Of a stretch of 64,000 nt of DNA, positions 27,702 through 35,570 are shown piece after piece. The notes beneath the pieces are model-generated. The model did no database searches. It had not been told where the DNA came from and worked only from the letters and a program-made list of their open reading frames with translations. The stretch is from Shewanella atlantica. GTDB taxonomy: Bacteria > Pseudomonadota > Gammaproteobacteria > Enterobacterales > Shewanellaceae. Both the position numbers and the translations under genes were made by a program. The stretch lies in NCBI RefSeq assembly GCF_003966265.1, contig NZ_RXNV01000001.1:806001-870000 (forward strand). The letters run 5' to 3'. Position 1 is the stretch's first letter, and every line of letters starts with the position of its first letter.

Positions 27702-29467
27702 TAGGCTACTCGCTGATTAACAACTTCATTCATTGCGTTGGTCAATTTGACGTAGTCATCAACGAACTTACCACTCACTTGCGCGAGTGCCTGACCCATC
27801 TCATTCATCACTCGGTTAATTTCCTGCTGCATAGCTGTATCGATGAGTTTAAGTTGTGAATCGACCGCCTCACCTGTTAAACCAACCTGCTGCTTAACTT
27901 GATCTTCCATAGCATCAAACGTGCGCTTAGCTTGATTGATCTGTTGTGTAGCGGCGTCATCAATCACTTCATTCAATCTTTGCTGTAATTTATCAGCTGA
28001 CTTAATCACGGTGTCACGGACTTGTTCTGTATCGGTAACAAGATTCAGGTTCGCTTCTTTCATGGTTGAAGTAATATCTTTTGCATCAGCGACTAACTTC
28101 TCGATCATGTCGCGCATAGTGTTATTTAGATCGCTTACTGCATCTTGCAGGTGCTGTTTTATTATTTCAGTCTGAGATTGAAGATGATCTGAGCTCGTTT
28201 GCAAACTCTGGTTCGTGCGAGCAGTGTTATCAGTAAATTCGTTGGCTGCAGTATCGATATTTTTACTGATAAGCTCAGAACTCTCAGTTAAACGAGTACC
28301 GACACTGGTGATACCTTTTTCCGTTTCATTGGCAAACTTTTCGAGTAGTTCATTGGAGGTTTTTACATGCGCTTTGATGTAATCATCTGATTCAGATAGT
28401 AGTGATTTGTAATGTTCACTGGCAGTTGAAACCGCTGCCGAAATATCATTAACTGTATTCTGAACTTGCTCTCTGATCTCTGGCACCGCTTTAACGGCTT
28501 CATCACGCATCAATTTGAAGGCTTCGAGATGACGTTCAAGTTCAGCTAATTGATGCTGATTCACCTCCATAACGCCTTTCAATTCATGCATCGATTCAGG
28601 GATCACTTTGCTTTGCTCACTAATGTGCGCAACCGATGATTCAGTAGCCGTTATAGACTCAACACCTTGGGCATATTGCAGCTGCATTTGCTCAAGTTGA
28701 AGCTTATAGTTTTCTTGCCAATCAACTAACTTATGTACAGCCTCATTGAGCTGTTTAAAGTTTTCACCAAACTGTTCAGTTAGGTTATTGTTAAAATCTG
28801 TAATGACCTGCTTCAGCGCTTCAATAACTTGTTCGGTAGCAGATTTTGATAAAGTATCGGCAAAGTCTTGCAGCTTAAGCCACAACTTTTCAGAAAATTC
28901 TTCAAAATTTTCTTGTTGTCGAGTCGCTTGGTCTTGCGCATTTTTTACTGAGATTTTGGCGTTATCATTAATGTCACCACGAAGAATTTTTAACTGGCCA
29001 AACAAAGTAGAATCTTCATTACCGACAATAGCTTCTTTAAGTATCTTTGTTTCTGCAACCTGCGCTTGCATTGCACCAAGAATAGCCTCCGGTGTTGCCT
29101 GAGAAATACTAGCTTCAGCTTGCTTAGGTTTTAAAAAGGAAAATGTTGATAAGGTTTTAAATATTAACGATGAAAAAATACCAGCCAAACTGGTAATAAA
29201 TGCCGTTTTAAGACCTTCTAACAAGGGCGGAATGCTCGCTTCTATATCAAGTTGGTTAAACTCAAGCAAGCCCAGCACGATACCTAAAAACGTACCAAAA
29301 ATACCCATAGTGGTTAATAGCGTCGGTACATACTGCACAAACTCAACTTGCTGCGCCTTTTTGGTAAACCAAAGGCCTAAACCAAATACAACAGCCATTG
29401 TAAGTAAGATGACGCTGTTAACGATATTGGTATCGAACGCACGCAATAAACTTTCTAATGTTTCCAT
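27701..29467 (-). CDS. zorA: Zorya ZorA: MotA-like motor protein with long tail
   Basis: 588 residues. Three hydrophobic segments (about 12-34, 45-67, 88-115) include TTMGIFGTFLGIVLGLL and TAFITSLAGIFSSLIFK, the MotA/ExbB core. The rest, about 130-588, is almost wholly coiled coil rich in Gln, Glu and Ala, matching the long intracellular tail of ZorA that links the membrane motor to effectors. First gene of the zorA-zorB-HNH-mcrB-mcrC operon; its promoter must lie in 29468-29727. Confidence 0.88.
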   Translation of the reverse strand: METLESLLRAFDTNIVNSVILLTMAVVFGLGLWFTKKAQQVEFVQYVPTLLTTMGIFGTFLGIVLGLLEFNQLDIEASIPPLLEGLKTAFITSLAGIFSSLIFKTLSTFSFLKPKQAEASISQATPEAILGAMQAQVAETKILKEAIVGNEDSTLFGQLKILRGDINDNAKISVKNAQDQATRQQENFEEFSEKLWLKLQDFADTLSKSATEQVIEALKQVITDFNNNLTEQFGENFKQLNEAVHKLVDWQENYKLQLEQMQLQYAQGVESITATESSVAHISEQSKVIPESMHELKGVMEVNQHQLAELERHLEAFKLMRDEAVKAVPEIREQVQNTVNDISAAVSTASEHYKSLLSESDDYIKAHVKTSNELLEKFANETEKGITSVGTRLTESSELISKNIDTAANEFTDNTARTNQSLQTSSDHLQSQTEIIKQHLQDAVSDLNNTMRDMIEKLVADAKDITSTMKEANLNLVTDTEQVRDTVIKSADKLQQRLNEVIDDAATQQINQAKRTFDAMEDQVKQQVGLTGEAVDSQLKLIDTAMQQEINRVMNEMGQALAQVSGKFVDDYVKLTNAMNEVVNQRVA

Positions 29468-29627
29468 ATCTATCTTCTTTAATTAGTAATATTGGCTTTA
29501 AACCAGTGTGATTAAGCTAGGAACATCGAGCATAATCAGTTAATAATGACCTAAACCCATATAGAATATAGCCATTTATAAGCGTTATAAATGTGTCCTT
29601 TCATGGCACATTTAACGCAAAATTCAT

Positions 29628-29655
29628 TTGCAATTTAACGGTTTTCCGTTATAGT
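29628..29655 (+). promoter_or_regulatory. Plus-strand sigma-70 promoter between zorA and the abi gene
   Basis: TTGCAA (29628-29633), 16-base spacer with a small AACGG/CCGTT inverted repeat, and TATAGT (29650-29655). No plus-strand protein gene follows; the next element is a short hairpin with a T-run. Confidence 0.55.
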
Positions 29656-29661
29656 TTGTCT

Positions 29662-29706
29662 TAACACGGCCTCTGCCTCTTAGGTTTTCCTTACGCAGAG
29701 GTTTTT
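29662..29706 (+). ncRNA. Candidate short RNA convergent with the Abi gene
   Basis: From the predicted start near 29662 to the T-run at 29701-29706 lies a 45-base transcript ending in a hairpin, CCTCTGC...GCAGAGG then TTTTTATTT. The T-run is on the plus strand only, so this is not the terminator of the minus-strand abi gene. Published work describes AbiF-type proteins paired with small RNAs in toxin-antitoxin fashion; a link here is inference. Confidence 0.4.
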
Positions 29707-29727
29707 ATTTGCCTGAAATTTGCCAAA

Positions 29728-30699
29728 CTACTCCCACCAGCTTTCCCAATCTTCAGATAAACCAAGATCTTGTGCGCTGACTTTACGGTTTGAGTTAACC
29801 TCAGGAAACGCATTCAGATGTGTTTGTAAACGCACATGCCACTCAGTATTTGGGCAAACAATTTTCATAATATGACGAAGAATTGCGAATAAAAGGAACG
29901 GTTTTGCAATCAAGTCAGCCTTGCCAATAAAGCCATCACACCAATCGATTTCACCTAATTTGGGTAACTTAGGTTGGTCGATTACATTTCGATTCCATAA
30001 ACGGCTATGGTGAGCGACTAAGTTACGCAAGTAATTTAGCGAACGTAGCCAACTAGAAAAAATCTTAAAATCATTTACACCATACTTAGTGGCGATCTTC
30101 TGCTGATCTGGCACTTTCATCATTGAAAAAAGCTGAGATAAAGCCCCGAAATCCCACACCTCTGTGGCAACCCATATTGGTAGTTCATTGCCGTGAGTTA
30201 TACGGTAATGCTTAACAAAATCTTCTTTTGAGCGATGAATCAATCCCGCATATTTGTCCTGCCAATCAACGAATGCACTTTGGTTCGTATGACGATTAAC
30301 ACGTCCTGCAAACTTAGTATGGAAATTTTGAATATCATGATGCGCAAAGGTGTCCCGCTCTCCCAATAAGTGCGCGATATCGACTCTAATTGCAACTTCT
30401 ATACGCTCTAAAGCATCTTGTGCTAATAGCCTAAGTTGCTTATCAAACACATAGAGTTGCGCTGCATCGACAAAGCTAGTGTTCTCAACAAAAGTATCTT
30501 GTTTAACACCAACCATCCCTTTGCCTTCAACTATCTCTAGCTTAAATTCCCGAAAGGGATACCAATAGGCACTGAGTCGGTAATAACCTATACGCTCAAG
30601 GTAGCTCAATGCTGCTGGCTCATCTGTCACCAGCATATTGCGCGACTTAACTAAATCCAATAACTCTTGATAACTCTTCCATGGTCTCTGGTAGGGCAT
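29728..30699 (-). CDS. Abi_2 (AbiD/AbiF-type) abortive infection protein
   Basis: 323 residues. The N-terminus YQRPWKSYQELLDLVKSRNMLVTDEPAALSYLERIGYYRLSAYW is the Abi_2 signature. The C-terminal half has LRNLVAHHSRLWNR, an R-x4-H-type motif typical of HEPN ribonucleases (R-x-L-V-A-H-H-S-R-L-W-N). Such proteins stop phage growth by RNA cleavage, often killing the cell. It begins two bases after hsdS, so it is expressed from the hsdM-hsdS operon. Confidence 0.85.
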   Translation of the reverse strand: MPYQRPWKSYQELLDLVKSRNMLVTDEPAALSYLERIGYYRLSAYWYPFREFKLEIVEGKGMVGVKQDTFVENTSFVDAAQLYVFDKQLRLLAQDALERIEVAIRVDIAHLLGERDTFAHHDIQNFHTKFAGRVNRHTNQSAFVDWQDKYAGLIHRSKEDFVKHYRITHGNELPIWVATEVWDFGALSQLFSMMKVPDQQKIATKYGVNDFKIFSSWLRSLNYLRNLVAHHSRLWNRNVIDQPKLPKLGEIDWCDGFIGKADLIAKPFLLFAILRHIMKIVCPNTEWHVRLQTHLNAFPEVNSNRKVSAQDLGLSEDWESWWE

Positions 30700-30701
30700 A
30701 A

Positions 30702-32519
30702 TTACACCGCCTGTTCGACGATGGCGTCGGTGAGGTGGAGCTGGGTGGTTTGGGCATCACTTAAACGGGCTTTGAGTTGGTCGCATAATGCCATCAGCTC
30801 ATCGGCTTTAGCAACGATGCGGTTTTGTTCTTCGAGTGGAGGAAGTGAATGAATATAGCTATTTAACTTCGCACCAACGAAATGCTTTATGGTTGCACCT
30901 GTAAAGTACTCATCTAATACTCCAATACCAGCATCTACGGTTAAACAAAGTTGCAGATAATTACTCATTACACCGCCTAATGGCCTAGCTCTATGTATAG
31001 CCTTCTGAAAATAAACTTCCATGTCTGGATTTGACCAAATCGCACATCGTCCAGGCTCACCACCCTCACAGATTAATAAATCCCCGACTTGAACACGAAA
31101 CTCTTCCAACTCAGAATCTTCAAATTTCATTAATTTGACATCATCGAGAACAAACTTGTGCCATTGAACATTTGTATTTCTTAAATATGGCAGTGGTTTA
31201 CCTGAGTTTTTGGCTTTATCGAGCATCTTACCAAGCCGCGTTATAGCAATACTCCCGAACCTAACCCACTCCCAACCTTGCGGCAGTTCAAACGGCTTTT
31301 CTTCATCAGTGATGGTGGGCAGTGGTTTCTGCTTTTTGATTTTCTTATCTTTAATCAGCTGTTCTTTTTCTGCAGTGATACGCTCTAGTAGCTTAGCGGC
31401 AGGTTCATCATTAGAGTTTTGCTCCACCAGCTTGCCCATGACGGCGAGTTGTAGGATGGTTTGTTTTAGTGTGTCGATGCTGGCGCTGGTGGTGAATAGC
31501 GTATCGAAGTACTCGGCAACACATTGCCAGCTCTCTATAAAGTGCCGCTCAGGGCTTTCTACCTGCTCAGGGCTGTTAGCATCAGCAGAAGGAAGCAGTA
31601 ACGCCCCTAGCAAGGTTTCAACTAAGGTTTGGTGTGCAATTAAGCTAGCTTCAGTTTGAGCTTCTAGGGCATCACATAGGCTCATCAGCTCATCGACTTT
31701 CGCGGCGATGCGGTGCTGTTCTTCGAGAGGAGCTACAGGTATCCATAACCTCGGAATATCTCCAAGGTTTAGTTTATTAGTATGGCTTCCTCCAGCTTTA
31801 ATTTCATCATATTGCCTTAGTAATAATGGGCTATGAAATACCCTGTGTAGATACTCGGGTAATAATGATTCGTTGAAGAATTTTAATAAACCAACGCTTA
31901 CGAAAAGGCTAAAAGGCTCGGAAGTATCAACAATTGTTGCTCTACCTAATGTGCCAATACGGCAAAGCAAAATGTCGCCAAGTTCAGGATTACAACGTTG
32001 GTTAATCTCTTCATGTTGCTCTTGTGAAATGTATTTACAATCAGCAAAAGAAACTGTTTTTCCATCTATATCTTTGACTGATATAAAAGGGACTCCACTT
32101 TCAATGTATTTAGGGGTGTGATGGACACCGTCAGTGACTTGCTTAGATAGTTCGTTTACTCGACCCCACTCCCATCCTTTGGGTAGCTCAAACGGTTTTT
32201 CATCCTCGCTAATTTCAGGCAAAGCTTTAGGCTTTTTAATCTTCTTGTCTTTCACCAATTGTGCTTTTTCAGCAGCAATGCGCTCTAGCAAGACTGATGC
32301 TGGCTCATCTTTCTCATCTTGCGGGACTAACTTACCGCGCACGGCGAGTTCTAAAATCAGCTCACGCAACTTTTTGATGCCATGCAGTGAAAATTTCTTC
32401 GATGAACCACGGCCTGACGCTGACTTTTGCTCGATGGCGCTGGTCCAAATATCCAGATTTTCAGTGATTAATTGCTCTGAGCTTTTCTTAGCCGCAACTT
32501 TTACATCATGCTCAGCCAT
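30702..32519 (-). CDS. hsdS: Type I restriction specificity subunit HsdS
   Basis: 605 residues with two target-recognition halves. Each opens with a near-identical segment: LPKGWEWGRVNEL near 114 and LPQGWEWVRFGSI near 413. Each ends in a helical spacer containing PLEEQHRIAAKVDELMSLCDAL or PLEEQNRIVAKADELMALCDQL. The two halves recognise the two parts of a split DNA sequence. It is longer than typical HsdS because of extended N-terminal and central helical regions. Its ATG overlaps the hsdM stop (TAATG). Confidence 0.93.
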   Translation of the reverse strand: MAEHDVKVAAKKSSEQLITENLDIWTSAIEQKSASGRGSSKKFSLHGIKKLRELILELAVRGKLVPQDEKDEPASVLLERIAAEKAQLVKDKKIKKPKALPEISEDEKPFELPKGWEWGRVNELSKQVTDGVHHTPKYIESGVPFISVKDIDGKTVSFADCKYISQEQHEEINQRCNPELGDILLCRIGTLGRATIVDTSEPFSLFVSVGLLKFFNESLLPEYLHRVFHSPLLLRQYDEIKAGGSHTNKLNLGDIPRLWIPVAPLEEQHRIAAKVDELMSLCDALEAQTEASLIAHQTLVETLLGALLLPSADANSPEQVESPERHFIESWQCVAEYFDTLFTTSASIDTLKQTILQLAVMGKLVEQNSNDEPAAKLLERITAEKEQLIKDKKIKKQKPLPTITDEEKPFELPQGWEWVRFGSIAITRLGKMLDKAKNSGKPLPYLRNTNVQWHKFVLDDVKLMKFEDSELEEFRVQVGDLLICEGGEPGRCAIWSNPDMEVYFQKAIHRARPLGGVMSNYLQLCLTVDAGIGVLDEYFTGATIKHFVGAKLNSYIHSLPPLEEQNRIVAKADELMALCDQLKARLSDAQTTQLHLTDAIVEQAV

Positions 32520-34000
32520 TATTTAGCTTCTCCCGCAGAATCTTTAGGAGAAAGGGCTGCAGAAAGAATGCCTTTAAGCTGATCGCGTAAAGCTTGAATA
32601 TCCGCTTGCTGCTTGGTGTAATCTTGTAATAACTCTTGTGGGTCATGGCTGATGACCTCGCCTACATGGGGGTTTTTAATATCTAGGTTGTAGTTGCGAG
32701 CGATGATGTCATCGATAGACACTTTCCATGCTTGCTCGTTTTCAACTCGTGATGCAAAACCGTCGGCTTCGCTACCCCACCAGCTAAGTTCAGTTGCAAA
32801 CTCTTCAAACTTCATTGGCTTGGTTTTGTTATAGTTCTTTACCCCTGCAGGATATGGGTGCTCATAGAACCAAACATCTTTAGTTGGCTGACCTTTGGTG
32901 AAGAATAGGATGTTAGTTTTAATGCCCGTGTATGGGTTAAATACACCGTTAGGTAAACGTACGATAGTGTGCAGATTACATTCTTCAGTCAGCAGCTTTT
33001 TGATTTTGGTTTTAACACCTTCACCAAATAGAGTGCCATCAGGCAGCACTACCGCTGCACGCCCTTTCGTTGCTAGTACCTCGATAATTAACTGCAGGAA
33101 GAGATCAGCAGTTTCACGGGTTTGCATTTCGCTTGGGAAATTCTTTTCAATACCGTCTTCTTCGGTGCCGCCAAATGGTGGGTTAGTGATGATGACGTCA
33201 ACTTGCTCATCCCAGCTTGATAATGGCTTATTAAGGGTGTTGCCGTGCTTAATCTGTACTGGCACCTCAATGCCGTGCAGCATCATGTTGGTAGTACACA
33301 GTAGGTGCGGTAGCTGCTTTTTCTCAACACCAAAGATTTGTTGTTGCAGCGTCTTGTGGTCTTCGCCTGACTTAACATAGTTAGTTTTAACGTGGTCAAA
33401 GGCACAGGCTAAGAAGCCGCCGGTACCGCAAGCTGGGTCCATAATAGATTCGCCAAGCTTAGGGTCTGTTACCGCGACAATGAACTTAGTGATAGCGCGT
33501 GGGGTATAGAACTCGCCCGCATTACCTGCGCTTTGTAAGTCTTTTAAGATCTGCTCGTACAGGTCACCAAACAAGTGACGCTCTTTTGAGTCGGTAAAGT
33601 CGATTTCATTGAGCTTGTTGATCACTTGGCGTAGTAGGGTGCCGTTTTTCATGTAGTTAAAGGCATCTGAGAATGCTTCTTTGACTACATAACCGCGCGA
33701 GTTTTTATCTATCGGCGCAGTTAGGTTTTTAAGCTGTGGAAATAGCTCGTCGTTAACAAAGTCCAGTAACTCTTCACCAGTGATGCCTTGATTGTCAGCA
33801 GCCCAATTGCGCCATAGGAACGTTTCAGGGATTGGTTCACGGTAGTCGTCTAGTTCAAGCTCTAACTCTTCCTCTTGGGCATCGAATACTTTAAGGAAGA
33901 GTAACCAAGACATCTGGCCAAGGCGCTGGGCGTCACCATCGACTCCGGCATCTTTACGCATAATATCTTGAATGGATTTAATCGCTGAACTGATAGACAT
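32519..34000 (-). CDS. hsdM: Type I DNA methyltransferase HsdM
   Basis: 493 residues, N6-adenine methyltransferase. SAM-binding motif DPACGTGGFL near 184-193 and catalytic NPPFGG near 263-268; the N-terminal helical domain is complete. It pairs with HsdS to methylate host DNA and with HsdR for restriction. First gene of the hsdM-hsdS-abi operon. Its cognate hsdR lies 1.6 kb upstream on the same strand, separated by small genes. Confidence 0.95.
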   Translation of the reverse strand: MSISSAIKSIQDIMRKDAGVDGDAQRLGQMSWLLFLKVFDAQEEELELELDDYREPIPETFLWRNWAADNQGITGEELLDFVNDELFPQLKNLTAPIDKNSRGYVVKEAFSDAFNYMKNGTLLRQVINKLNEIDFTDSKERHLFGDLYEQILKDLQSAGNAGEFYTPRAITKFIVAVTDPKLGESIMDPACGTGGFLACAFDHVKTNYVKSGEDHKTLQQQIFGVEKKQLPHLLCTTNMMLHGIEVPVQIKHGNTLNKPLSSWDEQVDVIITNPPFGGTEEDGIEKNFPSEMQTRETADLFLQLIIEVLATKGRAAVVLPDGTLFGEGVKTKIKKLLTEECNLHTIVRLPNGVFNPYTGIKTNILFFTKGQPTKDVWFYEHPYPAGVKNYNKTKPMKFEEFATELSWWGSEADGFASRVENEQAWKVSIDDIIARNYNLDIKNPHVGEVISHDPQELLQDYTKQQADIQALRDQLKGILSAALSPKDSAGEAK

Positions 34001-34304
34001 AACAAAGCTACTTTAATTGCTAAATATAATGCTGGGGAGTATAGCAATACCTGTGCTGGTAATCAGTGAGTTAGTTATGATTATTTTGCTGATCTAGCTG
34101 GTGGAGTTTTCGCTTTGCTTGTAATGACATACGTTAGATATGTAAAGCGGAAAGTTTTCAGTTAACCGGTAATACTGCTAGGGAGCTATTATGGCGGTAT
34201 TGTTAGGTTTTCGGGTTGTATAAATGCAATGCTTTTAATATCTGTTTGTGATTAAATAGCCAGCAAAACAACTAATTAGCAAGGATGAAAGTTAGTGGTG
34301 ACCC
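34001..34304. promoter_or_regulatory. Divergent regulatory gap, hsdM / 134-aa gene
   Basis: 304 bases holding the hsdM promoter and that of the divergent 134-aa gene. GCTGGTGGA (Chi octamer context) occurs at about 34098-34106. No operator was identified. Confidence 0.4.
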
Positions 34305-34709
34305 ATGATTGTTGAATGCCCCCATTGCAGCGAAGATAATGAAATCGAATACGCTGAAAACATACGCTGTAAAAAATGTGAGAAAGACTACAAGGGTTAT
34401 GAGTTTTCTAAACGAAAAATCATAACAGGAACAGCGCTCGCCCTTTTAACTTATGTGGGGTTTCATACCCTTAATGACGAAATAAAAGGCTACGGCGATC
34501 GTTATCCTATCGCGGTGGAATACGCTCTGCTCGATAGCTGTATCAATGGCAGTAGCAATTCTATTTCTCAAAGCCGTTACCTTAGTAAGCGTGATGTTTG
34601 CCTGTGTGCGCTGGAAGGGGCTCAAGAAGATTACCCCTACTCTGATTATAAAGACGATGCGAAAGGGTTTGTGCCTATTTTTCGTCAGTATGCTAAGAGT
34701 TGTAGATAA
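34305..34709 (+). CDS. Zinc-ribbon membrane protein of unknown function
   Basis: 134 residues. An N-terminal rubredoxin-like knuckle pair (CPHC near 5-8, CKKC near 22-25), a hydrophobic segment at about 44-60, then a C-terminal part with five cysteines (CINGS, CLCAL, SCR). A cytoplasmic metal ribbon and a periplasmic or cytoplasmic cysteine-bearing tail on one anchor is the likely shape. No family was recognised. It sits alone on the plus strand between hsdR and hsdM. Its leader GGTGACCCATG resembles that of the 112-aa gene (GGGGACCCATG). Confidence 0.6.
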   Translation: MIVECPHCSEDNEIEYAENIRCKKCEKDYKGYEFSKRKIITGTALALLTYVGFHTLNDEIKGYGDRYPIAVEYALLDSCINGSSNSISQSRYLSKRDVCLCALEGAQEDYPYSDYKDDAKGFVPIFRQYAKSCR

Positions 34710-34716
34710 TTTATAG

Positions 34717-34748
34717 ATAAAAAAGCGGCCACCTTGAGGGGGCCGCTT
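34717..34748 (-). terminator. Terminator of the 49-aa/43-aa gene pair
   Basis: GCGGCC-CCCTCAAGGT-GGCCGC followed by TTTTTTATC on the minus strand, 25 bases past the 43-aa stop. Read in plus it also closes the 134-aa gene, with a weaker T-tail. Confidence 0.8.
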
Positions 34749-34773
34749 TCGCCGAGTTTAACCTTGTATGGCT

Positions 34774-34905
34774 TTATTTACCCTTTGGAACGTTTCCTCG
34801 CCCCTTGCCAGACGGTTTACCCGTCGTGCTTGGGTAGTTGGGATTGTTACCTGGACGAGGTGCTGCCGGTGTTTTCGGGCTTGATTTTGGTGTTGATTTG
34901 CTCAA
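34774..34905 (-). CDS. 43-aa Pro/Lys/Ser-rich small protein, TTG start
   Basis: 43 residues, basic and low-complexity (KSTPKSSPKTPAAPRPGNNPN), ending KGRGNVPKGK. The TTG start at 34905 is chosen because a perfect AAGGAGG lies five bases upstream; an in-frame ATG further up lacks one and would overlap the upstream small gene. That Shine-Dalgarno overlaps the stop of the 49-aa gene, so translation is probably coupled. The sequence looks disordered and nucleic-acid-binding in composition. Not a recognised family. Confidence 0.6.
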   Translation of the reverse strand: MSKSTPKSSPKTPAAPRPGNNPNYPSTTGKPSGKGRGNVPKGK

Positions 34906-34915
34906 GGTAGCCTCC

Positions 34916-35065
34916 TTATTTGCCTGATTTTTTGTTGATTTCAGCCGCACGTTGTGCGCGAGCACCAAAACTGCCTTTGTCTACCTTGCCGCCATTTTGC
35001 TTGGCTGTACCTGATTGAATTCGAGCAGCGGCTTCAGGTGTCATTGGGGTTTTACTTTTAGTCAT
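34916..35065 (-). CDS. 49-aa small basic protein
   Basis: 49 residues: MTKSKTPMTPEAAARIQS, then Gly/Lys-rich GGKVDKGSFGARAQRAA. Proteins of this pattern (MTPEAAARIQS...GSFAARAQ) recur in many proteobacteria as unnamed small proteins resembling the seed-maturation/KGG type; function unknown. First gene of a two-gene unit with the 43-aa gene, ending in a strong terminator. The unit sits between the divergent arms of the restriction system, which also carries the 134-aa and 112-aa genes. Confidence 0.65.
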   Translation of the reverse strand: MTKSKTPMTPEAAARIQSGTAKQNGGKVDKGSFGARAQRAAEINKKSGK

Positions 35066-35145
35066 ATTCAATTCCTTTTTTACTGGTTAGATTAATTAGT
35101 GTCTTCGCTAAGACAGGCACAGAATGACATAGAGGTCGGGGACCC

Positions 35146-35484
35146 ATGGGGACAGAAGTAAAACAGAAACAAATAAAAGAGTTACTGCAAAAGCTAAACC
35201 TGAGTATTAACAAGTTTGCAGGATTGGTTTATGAGGCGCTTTATGATGACGATGACAAAGAGGCGGAGCAAAAGCTTGCTGAGAATATTAAGAAGCAGTT
35301 ACAGCGGAAAACAACCAAAGAGGAAGTGTTAGATTCATACCTCGATATATTGGCAGAGCAGCCTAGTTATCAGGCGCTAAATCTTGATAAAGTCCGCAGC
35401 CAATTTGTTAATCATAGCTGCTTAAATGATGATATTACGATGAGTCTTACAGAGCTTTCAGGTGAACTGGACAAGCTAATTTAA
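35146..35484 (+). CDS. 112-aa acidic protein, possible HTH regulator
   Basis: 112 residues. The N-terminal part KELLQKLNLSINKFAGLVYEALYDDDDKEAEQKL has the helix spacing of a short helix-turn-helix, followed by a charged helical tail. A restriction-associated control or antitoxin-like role is possible from position, immediately convergent with hsdR, but nothing in the sequence proves it. Start preceded by GGTCGGGGACCC. Confidence 0.5.
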   Translation: MGTEVKQKQIKELLQKLNLSINKFAGLVYEALYDDDDKEAEQKLAENIKKQLQRKTTKEEVLDSYLDILAEQPSYQALNLDKVRSQFVNHSCLNDDITMSLTELSGELDKLI

Positions 35485-35533
35485 CTGCTAACATAGCAAC
35501 TAAATCGATAACTAATTCGATAACTAATTGTAT

Positions 35534-35560
35534 AAGCAAAGGGGAAGCTACCCCCCCTTT
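35534..35560 (-). terminator. Terminator of hsdR
   Basis: AAAGGGGGG-TAGCT-TCCCCTTT followed by GCTTATAC on the minus strand, just beyond the hsdR stop; it can serve the convergent 112-aa gene too. Confidence 0.6.
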
Positions 35561-35570
35561 GTTACTTCTA

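Noticed and set aside
27003..29467. Flagellar MotA-MotB or TolQ-ExbB pair
   Set aside because: The 450-residue coiled-coil tail on the MotA-like protein and the downstream HNH gene fit ZorA-ZorB; no flagellar or tol genes nearby.
29672..29706. Terminator of the abi gene
   Set aside because: The T-run follows the stem on the plus strand, whereas abi is read on the minus strand; on that strand the stem is followed by CCGTGTTAAG.
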